A DNA stretch of 64,000 nt from Candidatus Kapaibacterium sp. (GTDB taxonomy: Bacteria > Bacteroidota > Ignavibacteria > Kapaibacteriales > UBA4661). The stretch spans positions 1 to 64,000 of the forward strand of contig JALONG010000006.1 of NCBI GenBank assembly GCA_025455065.1, written 5' to 3'. The position numbers were made by a program, and so were the translations under genes. The notes below the pieces were generated by a model, which worked only from the letters and a program-made list of their open reading frames with translations, searched no databases and was not told where the DNA came from. Positions 54,954 through 62,836 of the stretch are shown piece by piece (positions within the stretch are counted from its first letter, which is position 1; every line of letters begins with the position of its first letter).

Positions 54954-56153
54954 CTATTTCCCGTACGGGCGCTCCAAAAACTGCCGTGCGTATTTGTGGG
55001 AATCGTAGTAATCTTCCCAACTCAGCACTTTGTTGTATTGCTTCACGGCAAGGTCGCGTTTGCCTTGAACATCGTAGATATTGCCCACGCGGGAATTAAG
55101 CATAATCATCCAGCCGGAGGGCTTCTCGTCGAGTTTGCGGCAAAATTCGTCGCACTTGTAAAAATACGTCAGTGCGTCATCATATTTCCCGCGCTGCATA
55201 AGGGAAAGCCCGATGTAATACATTGCCTCGCGGGCAATGAGATTATCGTAACCCGTTTTGCGGTCAATGCAGTTATTCAAAATTTCGCGCCACACTTCTT
55301 CCATGCGGTCATAATTTCCCGTCTGCACGTAGCATCGCCCCAAATATGCCTTAAACAGGGAGTTTTTGGGGTAATCCGACGAAAGTTGCTGCGAAATCGC
55401 AAGCGCTTCGGAATAATTTTTTTCCATGCCGTATTGCAGTTGCAACAGCACAACTTTGGCTTCCGTAGCGGCATAGCGGGCGCTTTGGGCTGCGAGTTTT
55501 AGCTCTGCTATACCGGCACGTTTGTCGCCGGGCGGAAGCATGGCGATAAGCGGCTTCACGGCAGGATAACGCTCAGGAATGGTTTCCATAAAATAATGAT
55601 AAATCCCCGTACCTAGCATCACATCTCGGTTTCCGGGGGCAACTTCCTGACATTTTTGCACAAGGTCGAAAGCCCGTTTGCCGTCTAATGCCGCCGCCGC
55701 CCAATCGTTGCGGGTAACATGATACCGCCCACGAAAGCCCAAAATACCGCCTTTGAAGAACAATCCGACAATATCATTGTCATTTTTGTCCAAAATGCTG
55801 TCGCAAAGTGTAACAACGCGGTCAATTTTTTTCAAAAAGCGTTCATCGGTGCGCTTGTCGCGGCTGTTGGTAACGATTGCCCACCAATCCACCATCGCAT
55901 CCAGAAAATATCCTGCCGGATGTTGCGGATAGGCATTGATAACTTTCTGAAAATTTGTGCTGGCGCTGTCAAACTCGAGGTTGTAAATATGCCGTACACC
56001 CGCTCTCACGGCAGAATCAGCATCGGTGCGCATAAGCGCCCATTGTGCGGAAAGTGGCGTGATTGCTGCCGTGCTGAGAAAAAGCAGAAAGACAAATACC
56101 ATGCGCAAAGCGTTGGTGCTACTATGAAGCGAGGTCAGAAAAGAGAGATTCAC
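54954..56153 (-). CDS. secreted tetratricopeptide-repeat protein
   Basis: A 399-residue exported protein with a signal peptide (MVFVFLLFLSTAAITPLSAQ) after about 17 residues. The rest is helical with several TPR-like units, for example AGVRHIYNLEFDSASTNFQK with VINAYPQHPAGYF, and near the C-terminus SLMQRGKYDDALTYFYKCDE and GKRDLAVKQYNKVLSW. It probably acts as a protein-binding scaffold in the periplasm. No specific family is assigned; it might also be an outer-membrane assembly factor. It stands alone, with a 13-bp tandem repeat just upstream of its start. Confidence 0.8.
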   Translation of the reverse strand: MNLSFLTSLHSSTNALRMVFVFLLFLSTAAITPLSAQWALMRTDADSAVRAGVRHIYNLEFDSASTNFQKVINAYPQHPAGYFLDAMVDWWAIVTNSRDKRTDERFLKKIDRVVTLCDSILDKNDNDIVGLFFKGGILGFRGRYHVTRNDWAAAALDGKRAFDLVQKCQEVAPGNRDVMLGTGIYHYFMETIPERYPAVKPLIAMLPPGDKRAGIAELKLAAQSARYAATEAKVVLLQLQYGMEKNYSEALAISQQLSSDYPKNSLFKAYLGRCYVQTGNYDRMEEVWREILNNCIDRKTGYDNLIAREAMYYIGLSLMQRGKYDDALTYFYKCDEFCRKLDEKPSGWMIMLNSRVGNIYDVQGKRDLAVKQYNKVLSWEDYYDSHKYARQFLERPYGK

Positions 56154-56171
56154 AGCAATTTGGGTGTGATG

Positions 56172-56203
56172 GTGAAATGATAGGGTGAAATGATAGGGCG
56201 AAA
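56172..56203. repeat. 13-bp tandem repeat upstream of the TPR gene
   Basis: Two and a half copies of GTGAAATGATAGG, starting 19 bases upstream of the TPR gene's ATG (56153). This is the one short array here whose period is 13 rather than 7, 14 or 16 bases. Confidence 0.75.
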
Positions 56204-56299
56204 CACAAGGTTTTATCGTGTGTTTGGTGCTTTACACGGGCAAATAGTTTAATTGCGCCGTGAGCGATGCTTTTCACAAAATGTATTCGATAAGCCTCA

Positions 56300-56479
56300 T
56301 CACGACAGGCTTGCGATGTATTCCAAAATACGTTTTTTCATCGCTTCTTCGACCTCGACGTGGGCATTGCCTTTAATCATTTCTTCTAATTGTGGACAGT
56401 AAGAAGCGTAGCCCGTTTCACCCCAACGGCGAATGAGTACATCGTAATCGCTAGGATTGGTGCTGGTTGGCTTACTCAT
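56300..56479 (-). CDS. HicB-like small protein
   Basis: A 59-residue protein from Met at 56479, preceded by a GAAAGG ribosome binding site. The pattern DVLIRRWGETGYASYCPQLE then VEEAMKKRILEYI resembles the N-terminal RNase H-like fold of HicB antitoxins (UPF0150), but the typical C-terminal DNA-binding helix is absent and no HicA toxin is beside it. It may be an orphan antitoxin-like or regulatory protein. The frame extends to 56548 with a hydrophobic leader that lacks a ribosome binding site. Confidence 0.5.
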   Translation of the reverse strand: MSKPTSTNPSDYDVLIRRWGETGYASYCPQLEEMIKGNAHVEVEEAMKKRILEYIASLS

Positions 56480-56720
56480 GGCGGAAAACCTTTCGAGAAA
56501 AAGAGTGGTGAGAGAACAAAAAATTATGAAGTGCAACGGCACGAACACAAGATTGTATCGGCATTGCAGATGATGACTACAAAATTACAATAAGTTTCTG
56601 AAAAATTTTTGTCTTTCCGATGAAACTTTTGTCATTATCCGCCGTTTACCAAAGAAAGATTAAACGCGCGTCTTTTTTACTACAAAATTTGTCAAAAAAT
56701 TCCATTCTAAAGGTGTAGCT

Positions 56721-57077
56721 ATGAAAAAGCAACATTTCTTCTCTGCTATTTTTGCAATTATTTTTGCTGTAATACCTGCATTTTTGTCAGCAAATACTCC
56801 CGCTCTAGCAAGCAATGACATTGCTGCACTCCGTAAAAGCATCGGGTATCCCTCATGGGCTGTGAAGCAGCAAGTGGAAGGGCGCTTTGAAATGATTGTG
56901 TACGTCGGTGAAAACGGCGAAGTTTCAATGGTCAATTTTGACGCATCTTCATACTCTCCGCAGCCGCTTACACGCTTGATTGCAGAGGTTTCCGAAAAAA
57001 TCTATGCGTATCGTTTCTCTCCCGAATCTGCGGGGCAGACATTCCGTATTCCGTTTAATTTCGTTTTGACGAAGTAA
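56721..57077 (+). CDS. secreted protein consisting of a TonB-C-like domain
   Basis: A 118-residue exported protein. The signal peptide ends near NTPALAS. The mature part resembles a free-standing TonB C-terminal domain: IGYPSWAVKQQVEGRFEMIV with YVGENGEVSMVNF, and a last strand YRFSPESAGQTFRIPFNFVL. The Tyr-Pro start, the Gly-rich turn and the final F-x-P-x-x-x-x-x-Q pattern mirror the TonB domains at 42.2-44.7 kb. There is no membrane anchor or Pro-rich spacer. It may bind or compete at TonB-dependent receptors, or use the fold for something else. A terminator follows. Confidence 0.7.
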   Translation: MKKQHFFSAIFAIIFAVIPAFLSANTPALASNDIAALRKSIGYPSWAVKQQVEGRFEMIVYVGENGEVSMVNFDASSYSPQPLTRLIAEVSEKIYAYRFSPESAGQTFRIPFNFVLTK

Positions 57078-57137
57078 TATTGCGACCTTAATCTTGTAAA
57101 GCATTATTCCATAAAAATTTATGCTATGCAAACAATG

Positions 57138-57173
57138 AAGCCCTCTCGCATAATGCGAAGAGGGCTTTTTTTG
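57138..57173 (+). terminator. intrinsic terminator after the TonB-C-like gene
   Basis: Stem AAGCCCTCTCGCA with TGCGAAGAGGGCTT (one bulged A), loop TAA, followed by seven T residues. Confidence 0.85.
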
Positions 57174-57235
57174 TTGTTATTGCGGAGTGCGGAAAAATCT
57201 TCCGTACGCACAAACAGTTTTGTAACTTGGCACAA

Positions 57236-57622
57236 ATGCTCATTTTATTCACAAACGACGTTATTGCTGTGATAATCCTCCCCGATACTGATGATGCCTT
57301 GCTAAACGAGTGCGAAATTCAGACATTTCGCTCCGGCGGCAAAGGCGGGCAGAATGTGAACAAAGTGGAAACGGGAGTGCGACTCATTCACAACCCAAGC
57401 GGACTTGTGGCGCAATCCACCACCGAGCGCAGCCAATACATGAACAAAAAACGCTGCTTAAAAAAATTACGTCTCCGCGCCGCAGAACTCAATTACCGTG
57501 CGCCGGAGCGGGTTGCAACAAAAGTGCCGTTTTCAGTGAAACGGGAAAACCGTCAGCGAAAAACGAAAACATCAGCAAAAAAGCAACTGCGGCAGCGTCC
57601 GCGTTTTTTGGAAGATGATTGA
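57236..57622 (+). CDS. peptide chain release factor-like protein with GGQ motif
   Basis: A 128-residue protein of the class I release factor catalytic-domain family, which hydrolyses peptidyl-tRNA on stalled ribosomes. The catalytic GGQ is in [19 protein letters not shown]. It lacks the codon-recognition domain of RF1/RF2. A basic tail ([20 protein letters not shown]) resembles the ribosome-binding tail of ArfB or the MTRFR/C12orf65 group; the SGGKGGQ form with [12 protein letters not shown] favours the latter. The first 16 residues ([15 protein letters not shown]) are hydrophobic and unlike the family, so a GTG start at 57269 is plausible. It is convergent with the DUF2127 gene (14-base gap). 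Confidence 0.8.
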   Translation: MLILFTNDVIAVIILPDTDDALLNECEIQTFRSGGKGGQNVNKVETGVRLIHNPSGLVAQSTTERSQYMNKKRCLKKLRLRAAELNYRAPERVATKVPFSVKRENRQRKTKTSAKKQLRQRPRFLEDD

Positions 57623-57636
57623 CGGGAGCAAGGTTT

Positions 57637-58143
57637 TTAGCGGTTTGTCGTGCCTGTTTCCCCAGTTCTTTTCGAGACTTCTTTTTCCGCCGCTTCTTTT
57701 TTGTGGAGTGTCCGCCAAAGATACCACACAATGGCGCTGTTTGCGAGGATAACACAAAATTTGACAATCGTTGGTTTATGCGTGAAATGATAGATTTCAA
57801 GCGGTATGAGTGCCGCTGTTGCCACAACCATAAACCATTCCGCCCAGCGCTGCCCCATATAGACACCAACACCTTCAATCCACAGCACGACCGTGTAAAT
57901 CAGCGACAACACGCCTGTCGAGCGCACGGCATCGCCCAGTAAAAATGTTTCGATTTTGGACAGCAGCCAATGAACAAGTTTCCCGTGCGGCAGCATCAAT
58001 TCTTCATCCAACCACTCAATGGCGAGTTGATACCACGTGTCGCGGGTATCGAGAAAAACCAGCGAAATCCCGATAAACAGCAGCGCAAAACCCTTGGCGA
58101 TTTTGTAGAGCGCAATAGTCCGAAGATATTTGTTGGAGTGCAT
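57637..58143 (-). CDS. DUF2127 membrane protein
   Basis: A 168-residue inner-membrane protein with four hydrophobic helices: ALYKIAKGFALLFIGISLVF, a helix near GVLSLIYTVVLWIEGVGVYM, one near EWFMVVATAALIPLEIYHF, and FCVILANSAIVWYLWRTL. The motif LLxGDAxRxxGVLSLIYxxV with GQRWAEWF marks the DUF2127 family, whose function is unknown. A basic tail is cytoplasmic. It is the last gene of a leftward unit with SurE and the Fsr-like exporter (75-base gap). Confidence 0.78.
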   Translation of the reverse strand: MHSNKYLRTIALYKIAKGFALLFIGISLVFLDTRDTWYQLAIEWLDEELMLPHGKLVHWLLSKIETFLLGDAVRSTGVLSLIYTVVLWIEGVGVYMGQRWAEWFMVVATAALIPLEIYHFTHKPTIVKFCVILANSAIVWYLWRTLHKKEAAEKEVSKRTGETGTTNR

Positions 58144-58218
58144 TTCTTGTACCTCGTGCGGAAGATAATGATTCGGAAATAATGAGCGATTTGTAATACC
58201 AGCCTCAATGCCTCATGT

Positions 58219-59472
58219 TTACTCGTCTGCGGGGATATTCCACGTGCGAATCCGCATGTCATCCGGCAAAAAATACGTTACAATACCAAGCGCGGGAAGC
58301 GCACAGCAAACTATCATCATGGTTTGAATCCCCAGCCAATCCGCCATTCTTCCGAGTGCAATCGAACCCACAGCTGCCAAACCAAACGCAAGACCGAACA
58401 TCAAGCCTGATACCATGCCCGTTCTACCAGGTAGAAGGTCGAACATATAAATCAGCGCAACAGTGAAGCCTGTCAAAATTGCAAAACCGCTTCCTGCGAC
58501 GAGAATGTAGGAAATAAGCGGGTTTTGCGCGGCACTGACAAAGGGCAAAAAGACGGCAAACGGCGCACAACCAAGCGTGGAGAACGCCAGCGCATTTTTT
58601 TTACCAAAGCGGTCTGCGAAAAATCCGCCAAAAAGTGTGCCGACAGCTCCGGCAAAAAGAAAGATAAACGTGTGTGTTTGCGCTGTATTCAGCGATGTTC
58701 CGAAATGTTGCATTTGAAAGAGCGAATAAAAATTGCTCATTCCCGCAACAAACCACGCCCGCAAAAACGCCAGAAAAAAGACCAAGCCCGAAGCAAAGCG
58801 GATGATGCGTAATTGCTGCCCCGTACGGCGAATCCGCGAAGCAATCGCTCGCTTGCGAAGCGAGGGAATATGCGCTTTGTACCACGCGGCAATCGTGTAC
58901 AGCATCAACAGTGCAACCGCCGCCATGCCGACAAACCACACTGCGCCAAACTGTCCCATCGGAACAAAAATGATAATCGTCATCAGTGGCGCAAATGATG
59001 TTCCCATGTTCCCGCCGACTTGAAAGATAGATTGCGCCAAGCCTTGACGCGCTCCTGACGAGAGCAACACAATCCGCGAGGCTTCGGGATGAAAAACCGC
59101 CGAACCAAGCCCCACAAGCATCACAGCGACAATTATCCAGCCCAACGTGGAAGCCACCGAAAGCAGTCCCATTCCCGCCATCGTACACGCCATTCCTGCC
59201 GGAAGCCAGTAGGGTTGAGGCTTACGGTCGGTGTACCACCCGATAATCGGTTGCATCACCGATGCTGTCATGCTGTTCGCAAAAGCAATTAAGCCAAGTT
59301 CCGTATAGGAAAGATGTAAACTGCGTTGAACAATCGGGAACGTTGCAGGAACGACGGCTTGCATAATGTCGTTCAGCAAATGCACCGTGCTTATGCCTGC
59401 CAAAACAGGCACAACGACTGATGAAGCAAGTGATGAAGCGCTTTGTGGAGGTTGTTCGTGAGGTGATTCCAT
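58219..59472 (-). CDS. MFS exporter, fosmidomycin-resistance (Fsr) type
   Basis: A 417-residue inner-membrane transporter with 12 predicted helices. Family features include HLLNDIMQAVVPATFPIVQ at the start, GWYTDRKPQPYWLPAG in the 2-3 loop, and GSAVFHPEASRIVLLSSG, the Fsr-type HPExxR motif. Fsr proteins export fosmidomycin and some other compounds; the natural substrate is unknown. It starts 16 bases after surE, so it is likely translated from the same message. Confidence 0.85.
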   Translation of the reverse strand: MESPHEQPPQSASSLASSVVVPVLAGISTVHLLNDIMQAVVPATFPIVQRSLHLSYTELGLIAFANSMTASVMQPIIGWYTDRKPQPYWLPAGMACTMAGMGLLSVASTLGWIIVAVMLVGLGSAVFHPEASRIVLLSSGARQGLAQSIFQVGGNMGTSFAPLMTIIIFVPMGQFGAVWFVGMAAVALLMLYTIAAWYKAHIPSLRKRAIASRIRRTGQQLRIIRFASGLVFFLAFLRAWFVAGMSNFYSLFQMQHFGTSLNTAQTHTFIFLFAGAVGTLFGGFFADRFGKKNALAFSTLGCAPFAVFLPFVSAAQNPLISYILVAGSGFAILTGFTVALIYMFDLLPGRTGMVSGLMFGLAFGLAAVGSIALGRMADWLGIQTMMIVCCALPALGIVTYFLPDDMRIRTWNIPADE

Positions 59473-59488
59473 TGTGTGGATGCCTTGA

Positions 59489-60241
59489 TTATGGCGTAAT
59501 GTCCAAACGGCTCATAAAATCTGTTGCCGTGAGTTGATATTGGATGGGCGTAACCGAGACGTAGCCTGCTTTCATAGCCCCTTCATCAGTATTTTCGTCG
59601 GTATCTTTGGAATTGTAATGCCCCGAAAGCCAGAAGTATTCACGCCCCATCGGGTCTAAACGCCGCTCGTAGGCATCTTCCCAGCCGGAAGTACCCTGTT
59701 TGGTTACACGAAAGCCTTTGATGTGTTCTTTGGCAATCGCAGGAACGTTCACATTAAGAACGATGTCTGCGGGGACGTTCAACGCGAAATATTGCGCGGC
59801 AAGTTTCGCGGCATATTCAGCCGCAACGGTGCAATCCGTCTTGTAATCCAGCGAATCAATCGAAACGGCAATAGACGGCAAACCCATCATCATTCCTTCG
59901 GTTGCTGCCGACACGGTGCCGGAATAGAGAATATTTTTCGACGTATTCGAGCCGTGATTGATGCCGGAAACCAGCAAATCCGCCTTTTCTTCCAGAAGCG
60001 AGCAAATGCCGATTTTTACACAATCCGCCGGAGTACCGTTGATTGCATACCCGAAAAAAGCCCCGTCGCGGCGTATTTTCGTTGCACGGAGCGGACTGCT
60101 TACGGTCAAAGCGTGTCCCACAGCGCTTTGTTGGCGGTCAGGCGCAACAACGGAAACTTTGCCAACAGTGCGCAGCGCTTGAACCAGCGCGTAAATACCG
60201 GGTGAATCAATACCGTCGTCGTTGGTTACAAGGATGTGCAT
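59489..60241 (-). CDS. surE: 5'/3'-nucleotidase SurE
   Basis: A 250-residue cytoplasmic phosphatase that removes phosphate from nucleoside 5'- or 3'-monophosphates and short polyphosphates. The metal site is formed by NDDG at residues 7-10, Ser in DRQQSAVGHALTV and Asn in SGINHGSNTSKN, all present. NGTPADCVKIGI is also a family block. Length is normal. It leads a leftward unit with the Fsr-like exporter and the DUF2127 protein. Confidence 0.95.
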   Translation of the reverse strand: MHILVTNDDGIDSPGIYALVQALRTVGKVSVVAPDRQQSAVGHALTVSSPLRATKIRRDGAFFGYAINGTPADCVKIGICSLLEEKADLLVSGINHGSNTSKNILYSGTVSAATEGMMMGLPSIAVSIDSLDYKTDCTVAAEYAAKLAAQYFALNVPADIVLNVNVPAIAKEHIKGFRVTKQGTSGWEDAYERRLDPMGREYFWLSGHYNSKDTDENTDEGAMKAGYVSVTPIQYQLTATDFMSRLDITP

Positions 60242-60336
60242 AGTGTTTTTTTGTTAGTCAAAAGTGGTACAACAGTCGTTTGTCAAATTGACGGAAAAGC
60301 ATGATAAAATCTCGCTTCGTTTCCCTTTTCATTTCG

Positions 60337-60440
60337 CCCTTATCCTTCAGCCCTTATCCTTCAGCCCTTATCCTTCAGCCCTTATCCTTCAGCCCTTATC
60401 CTTCAGCCCTTATCCCTCATCCCTTCGCCCTTATCCCTCT
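60337..60440. repeat. 14-bp tandem repeat overlapping the plsY-like stop codon
   Basis: Five perfect copies of CCCTTATCCTTCAG (60337-60406), one variant copy and degenerate copies to 60440. The stop codon of the plsY-like gene (60431-60433) falls in the degenerate end. The unit shares CCCTTATCC with the array at 53460-53529. Confidence 0.92.
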
Positions 60441-61099
60441 TTCTCGTCTTGGTCAAACATTGTGCGAATTGGCTCTAAATGCCGCACAAATACTTGGAGT
60501 GCGAGGATAAAAACAAAAAATGTGAAGGGGGCAATCGTATCGCAGCGAACCTGCATAAATGCCCGTGCAAGCTGTTCCGGTGCGGTGTACATCAAAACAG
60601 GCGTTGCTAATGCGCCTGTCATAATGCCGACATAGACACTGCGGCGAATCACAAAATATCCCGTCAGCCAGCAAAGTGTAAATATCACTGCCGGAACGAT
60701 ATTGACTGCCAACATCACCCCCGCAACAACCGACAAACCCCGTCCATACTGCTGCGCACGGCGGAAAATCATGTTGTAATTATGTCCCAATACGGCAAAA
60801 AAACCCGTGAGAGCAGGCGCAATGAAGGTTTCCGTGCCGACAATACTTGCGCCCAATATCATCCCGATTTTTACCGCGAAAAAACCCTTTGCCGTATCAA
60901 TAAACGCCACCAATGCTTGTGTTTGAAGCAGTTTTTGCTGCGCCCATATCCGTTGAATCGTAGCGGTTTGCGGCTCTGCGTCCAGAGTGCTTGCTTCAAG
61001 GCTTTCGCGCCCTGTTATGCGGGCAAGAACAAATGCGGTCGGGAATGCTCCGATGCAATACCCAAAAATCATGCAGAGAAGTTGTACGCCGATAGGCAT
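60431..61099 (-). CDS. diverged PlsY-like glycerol-3-phosphate acyltransferase
   Basis: A 222-residue inner-membrane protein with about five or six helices. The start (GVQLLCMIFGYCIGAFPTAFVLARITG) and the blocks VAFIDTAKGFFAV and VLGHNYNMIFRRAQQYGRGL align in order with PlsY, which acylates glycerol-3-phosphate from acyl-phosphate. However, the SGNxGATN motif is absent (the position reads ASTLDAEPQT), and the GHxxPxFxxFKGGKG motif is degraded to a form with GRGL. The final HLEPIRTMF echoes the HRxNIxRL end. Either an inactive or re-specialised paralogue, or a distant family member. It sits between a T9SS-domain protein upstream and surE downstream. Confidence 0.65.
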   Translation of the reverse strand: MPIGVQLLCMIFGYCIGAFPTAFVLARITGRESLEASTLDAEPQTATIQRIWAQQKLLQTQALVAFIDTAKGFFAVKIGMILGASIVGTETFIAPALTGFFAVLGHNYNMIFRRAQQYGRGLSVVAGVMLAVNIVPAVIFTLCWLTGYFVIRRSVYVGIMTGALATPVLMYTAPEQLARAFMQVRCDTIAPFTFFVFILALQVFVRHLEPIRTMFDQDEKEG

Positions 61100-61164
61100 A
61101 AATGCTGGGGTTTGGTGATGGAAAATGCTTAGTTTTCTCTTTGGGTTTTCTCTCTTAATTTTCT

Positions 61165-61692
61165 CTAGCGCGAAACAATAAATTTTTGTGCCGTTTTGAA
61201 ATGACGACCACGCACAACACAAATATACACGCCATCGGAAAGGGTAGAAAGGTCGAAACTGACCGTATTCATGCCGGATTTTGCTCCTCCGGCGTAAATG
61301 TCCGAAACACGCTTGCCCAGAATGTTAAAAGCCACAATTTCCACCTCTTGTGCTTCGCGGAGCGTCAGTTTCACCACACCGCGTTCTGCTGTGGCATCGG
61401 TAAAAAGTTCTACAATGTGGTCATTGCGAAGAGTGTCGGCAACAAGAGCATCGGAGCGGCTTGGAACAGGAATCGGGATTGTACGCGGTGTTGGGGGTGT
61501 TTTCCGTTTTTTGGCAGTTTTTGTACTTTTTTTTGCGGGTTGCGTTTTTGCGGATTGTGAACTTGAGGAAACGCCCTGTAAGCGCCCATTTGCCTGCATT
61601 TTCAAGGGAAAACAACTCAGCGCCCACAGTGCCAGCCACAACGCGGCAAAAAAACAAGACGTGTGTGAAAAATGTCGGGCTGAATGGCGCAT
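61165..61692 (-). CDS. minimal T9SS sorting-domain protein
   Basis: A 175-residue exported protein with nothing recognisable except its export signals. A signal peptide (FFAALWLALWALSCFPLKMQ) is followed by about 60 residues of Ser/Lys/Thr/Pro linker (AKKSTKTAKKRKTPPTPRT), then a T9SS type A sorting domain of about 85 residues (LREAQEVEIVAFNILGKRVS ... LSDGVYICVVRGRHFKTAQK). Met at 61692 gives a compact leader; Met at 61713 is also possible. It may be a surface-attached peptide, with the basic linker as the functional part, or a degraded larger protein. It precedes the plsY-like gene by 65 bases. Confidence 0.72.
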   Translation of the reverse strand: MRHSARHFSHTSCFFAALWLALWALSCFPLKMQANGRLQGVSSSSQSAKTQPAKKSTKTAKKRKTPPTPRTIPIPVPSRSDALVADTLRNDHIVELFTDATAERGVVKLTLREAQEVEIVAFNILGKRVSDIYAGGAKSGMNTVSFDLSTLSDGVYICVVRGRHFKTAQKFIVSR

Positions 61693-61884
61693 GAAGGGAA
61701 AAACAGTTCGCAAAAAGGATGATTGTAGGGTTTGACAGCGTTTTTAACAAAAACACAAAAACACAAGAACGCAATTTACGAAAAACACGGTTTTCTGCCG
61801 TTCCTTTTTTGCAGAATCCGTATATTGCGTTCTTGTTTGGCGCGTCTAAACCCTGAAAGCGTCATTTTTACTTGTTTTTCAGCT

Positions 61885-62817
61885 ATGTACACTATTCAAC
61901 TGCCGAATTTTCAAGGTCCTTTCGACCTTTTGCTCTATTTCATCAAACGCGATGAACTCAACATACACGATATTCCGATTGCGCGAATTGCGAATGAATT
62001 TTTGCAATACACCCGCCTTATCGAATTGCTGGATTTGGAGTTAGCAGGAGAGTTTTTGGTCATGGCTTCCACGCTCATGCAAATTAAAGCGAAACTGCTT
62101 CTGCCCGAAGAAAAAAAAGAAGGCGACGAAACGCAGGAAGAAAATGACCCCAGAGCAGAACTTGTACGGCGTTTGCTGGAATACAAGCGCTACAAAGAAG
62201 CAGCCGAAGAACTGAATGTGATGTCGGAATCGCAGCGTTACATCTACTATCGCCAGTTTTTCGCTGCCGATGTCAAACATGACCCCAATCCGCTTGACGA
62301 ACTCACGCATTTGACCTTGTTTGACTTACTCGCGGCATTTTCGAGGGCGCTGCAAAAAGCCCCGAAAGCCCCTGCGCCGCATACGATTGAGCGCGAACCC
62401 GTTACGATTGAAGAGCAGGCAGCGCTGATTATGGCGCTCTTTCAATACCGCGACGAAGTAGCATTTTCCGAACTTGTCGCCAATACTGACCGTTCTACGC
62501 TGGTTGTAACCTTCCTTGCGCTTTTGGAAATGATGCGCAATTTTCATATTCGCATTAAGCAACACGAACAGTTTGGTGAAATTTATTTGTTCAAGCCCAA
62601 CGATTCACCCGATATTCCCAACGACCAAACACCGCACAACAACGAGGCTTCTGAAGATTCTTCACCGGAAGGAATCAGTACGCTGAAAGAACTCAAACAG
62701 CGTGAAAAGCAAGAACGCAAGGGACAGCGCGGCTTGCAGAGTCTCAGCACACAAGGAGGCGGTGCAGAACACCACTTTTCGGCAGCAGAAACGGCGCTGT
62801 CGCTGACCTTGAATTGA
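61885..62817 (+). CDS. scpA: segregation and condensation protein A
   Basis: A 310-residue kleisin that bridges SMC heads together with ScpB in chromosome condensation. The N-terminal block FQGPFDLLLYFIKRDELN with IHDIPIARIANEFLQY near residues 8-40 is the ScpA signature, followed by EFLVMASTLMQIKAKLLLP. The C-terminal winged-helix is near VAFSELVANTDRSTLVVTFL. A charged tail of about 60 residues follows, longer than in many ScpA proteins. The ATG at 61885 gives the family start; the open frame upstream is not conserved. The folC gene begins 19 bases downstream. Confidence 0.93.
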   Translation: MYTIQLPNFQGPFDLLLYFIKRDELNIHDIPIARIANEFLQYTRLIELLDLELAGEFLVMASTLMQIKAKLLLPEEKKEGDETQEENDPRAELVRRLLEYKRYKEAAEELNVMSESQRYIYYRQFFAADVKHDPNPLDELTHLTLFDLLAAFSRALQKAPKAPAPHTIEREPVTIEEQAALIMALFQYRDEVAFSELVANTDRSTLVVTFLALLEMMRNFHIRIKQHEQFGEIYLFKPNDSPDIPNDQTPHNNEASEDSSPEGISTLKELKQREKQERKGQRGLQSLSTQGGGAEHHFSAAETALSLTLN

Positions 62818-62836
62818 GAATTTGTGCTTTTTTGCA

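Noticed and set aside
57228-57243. A sigma-54-like TGGCAC before the GGQ gene
   Set aside because: The second element is missing at the required spacing: the GC falls at the wrong position and no TTGC is present.
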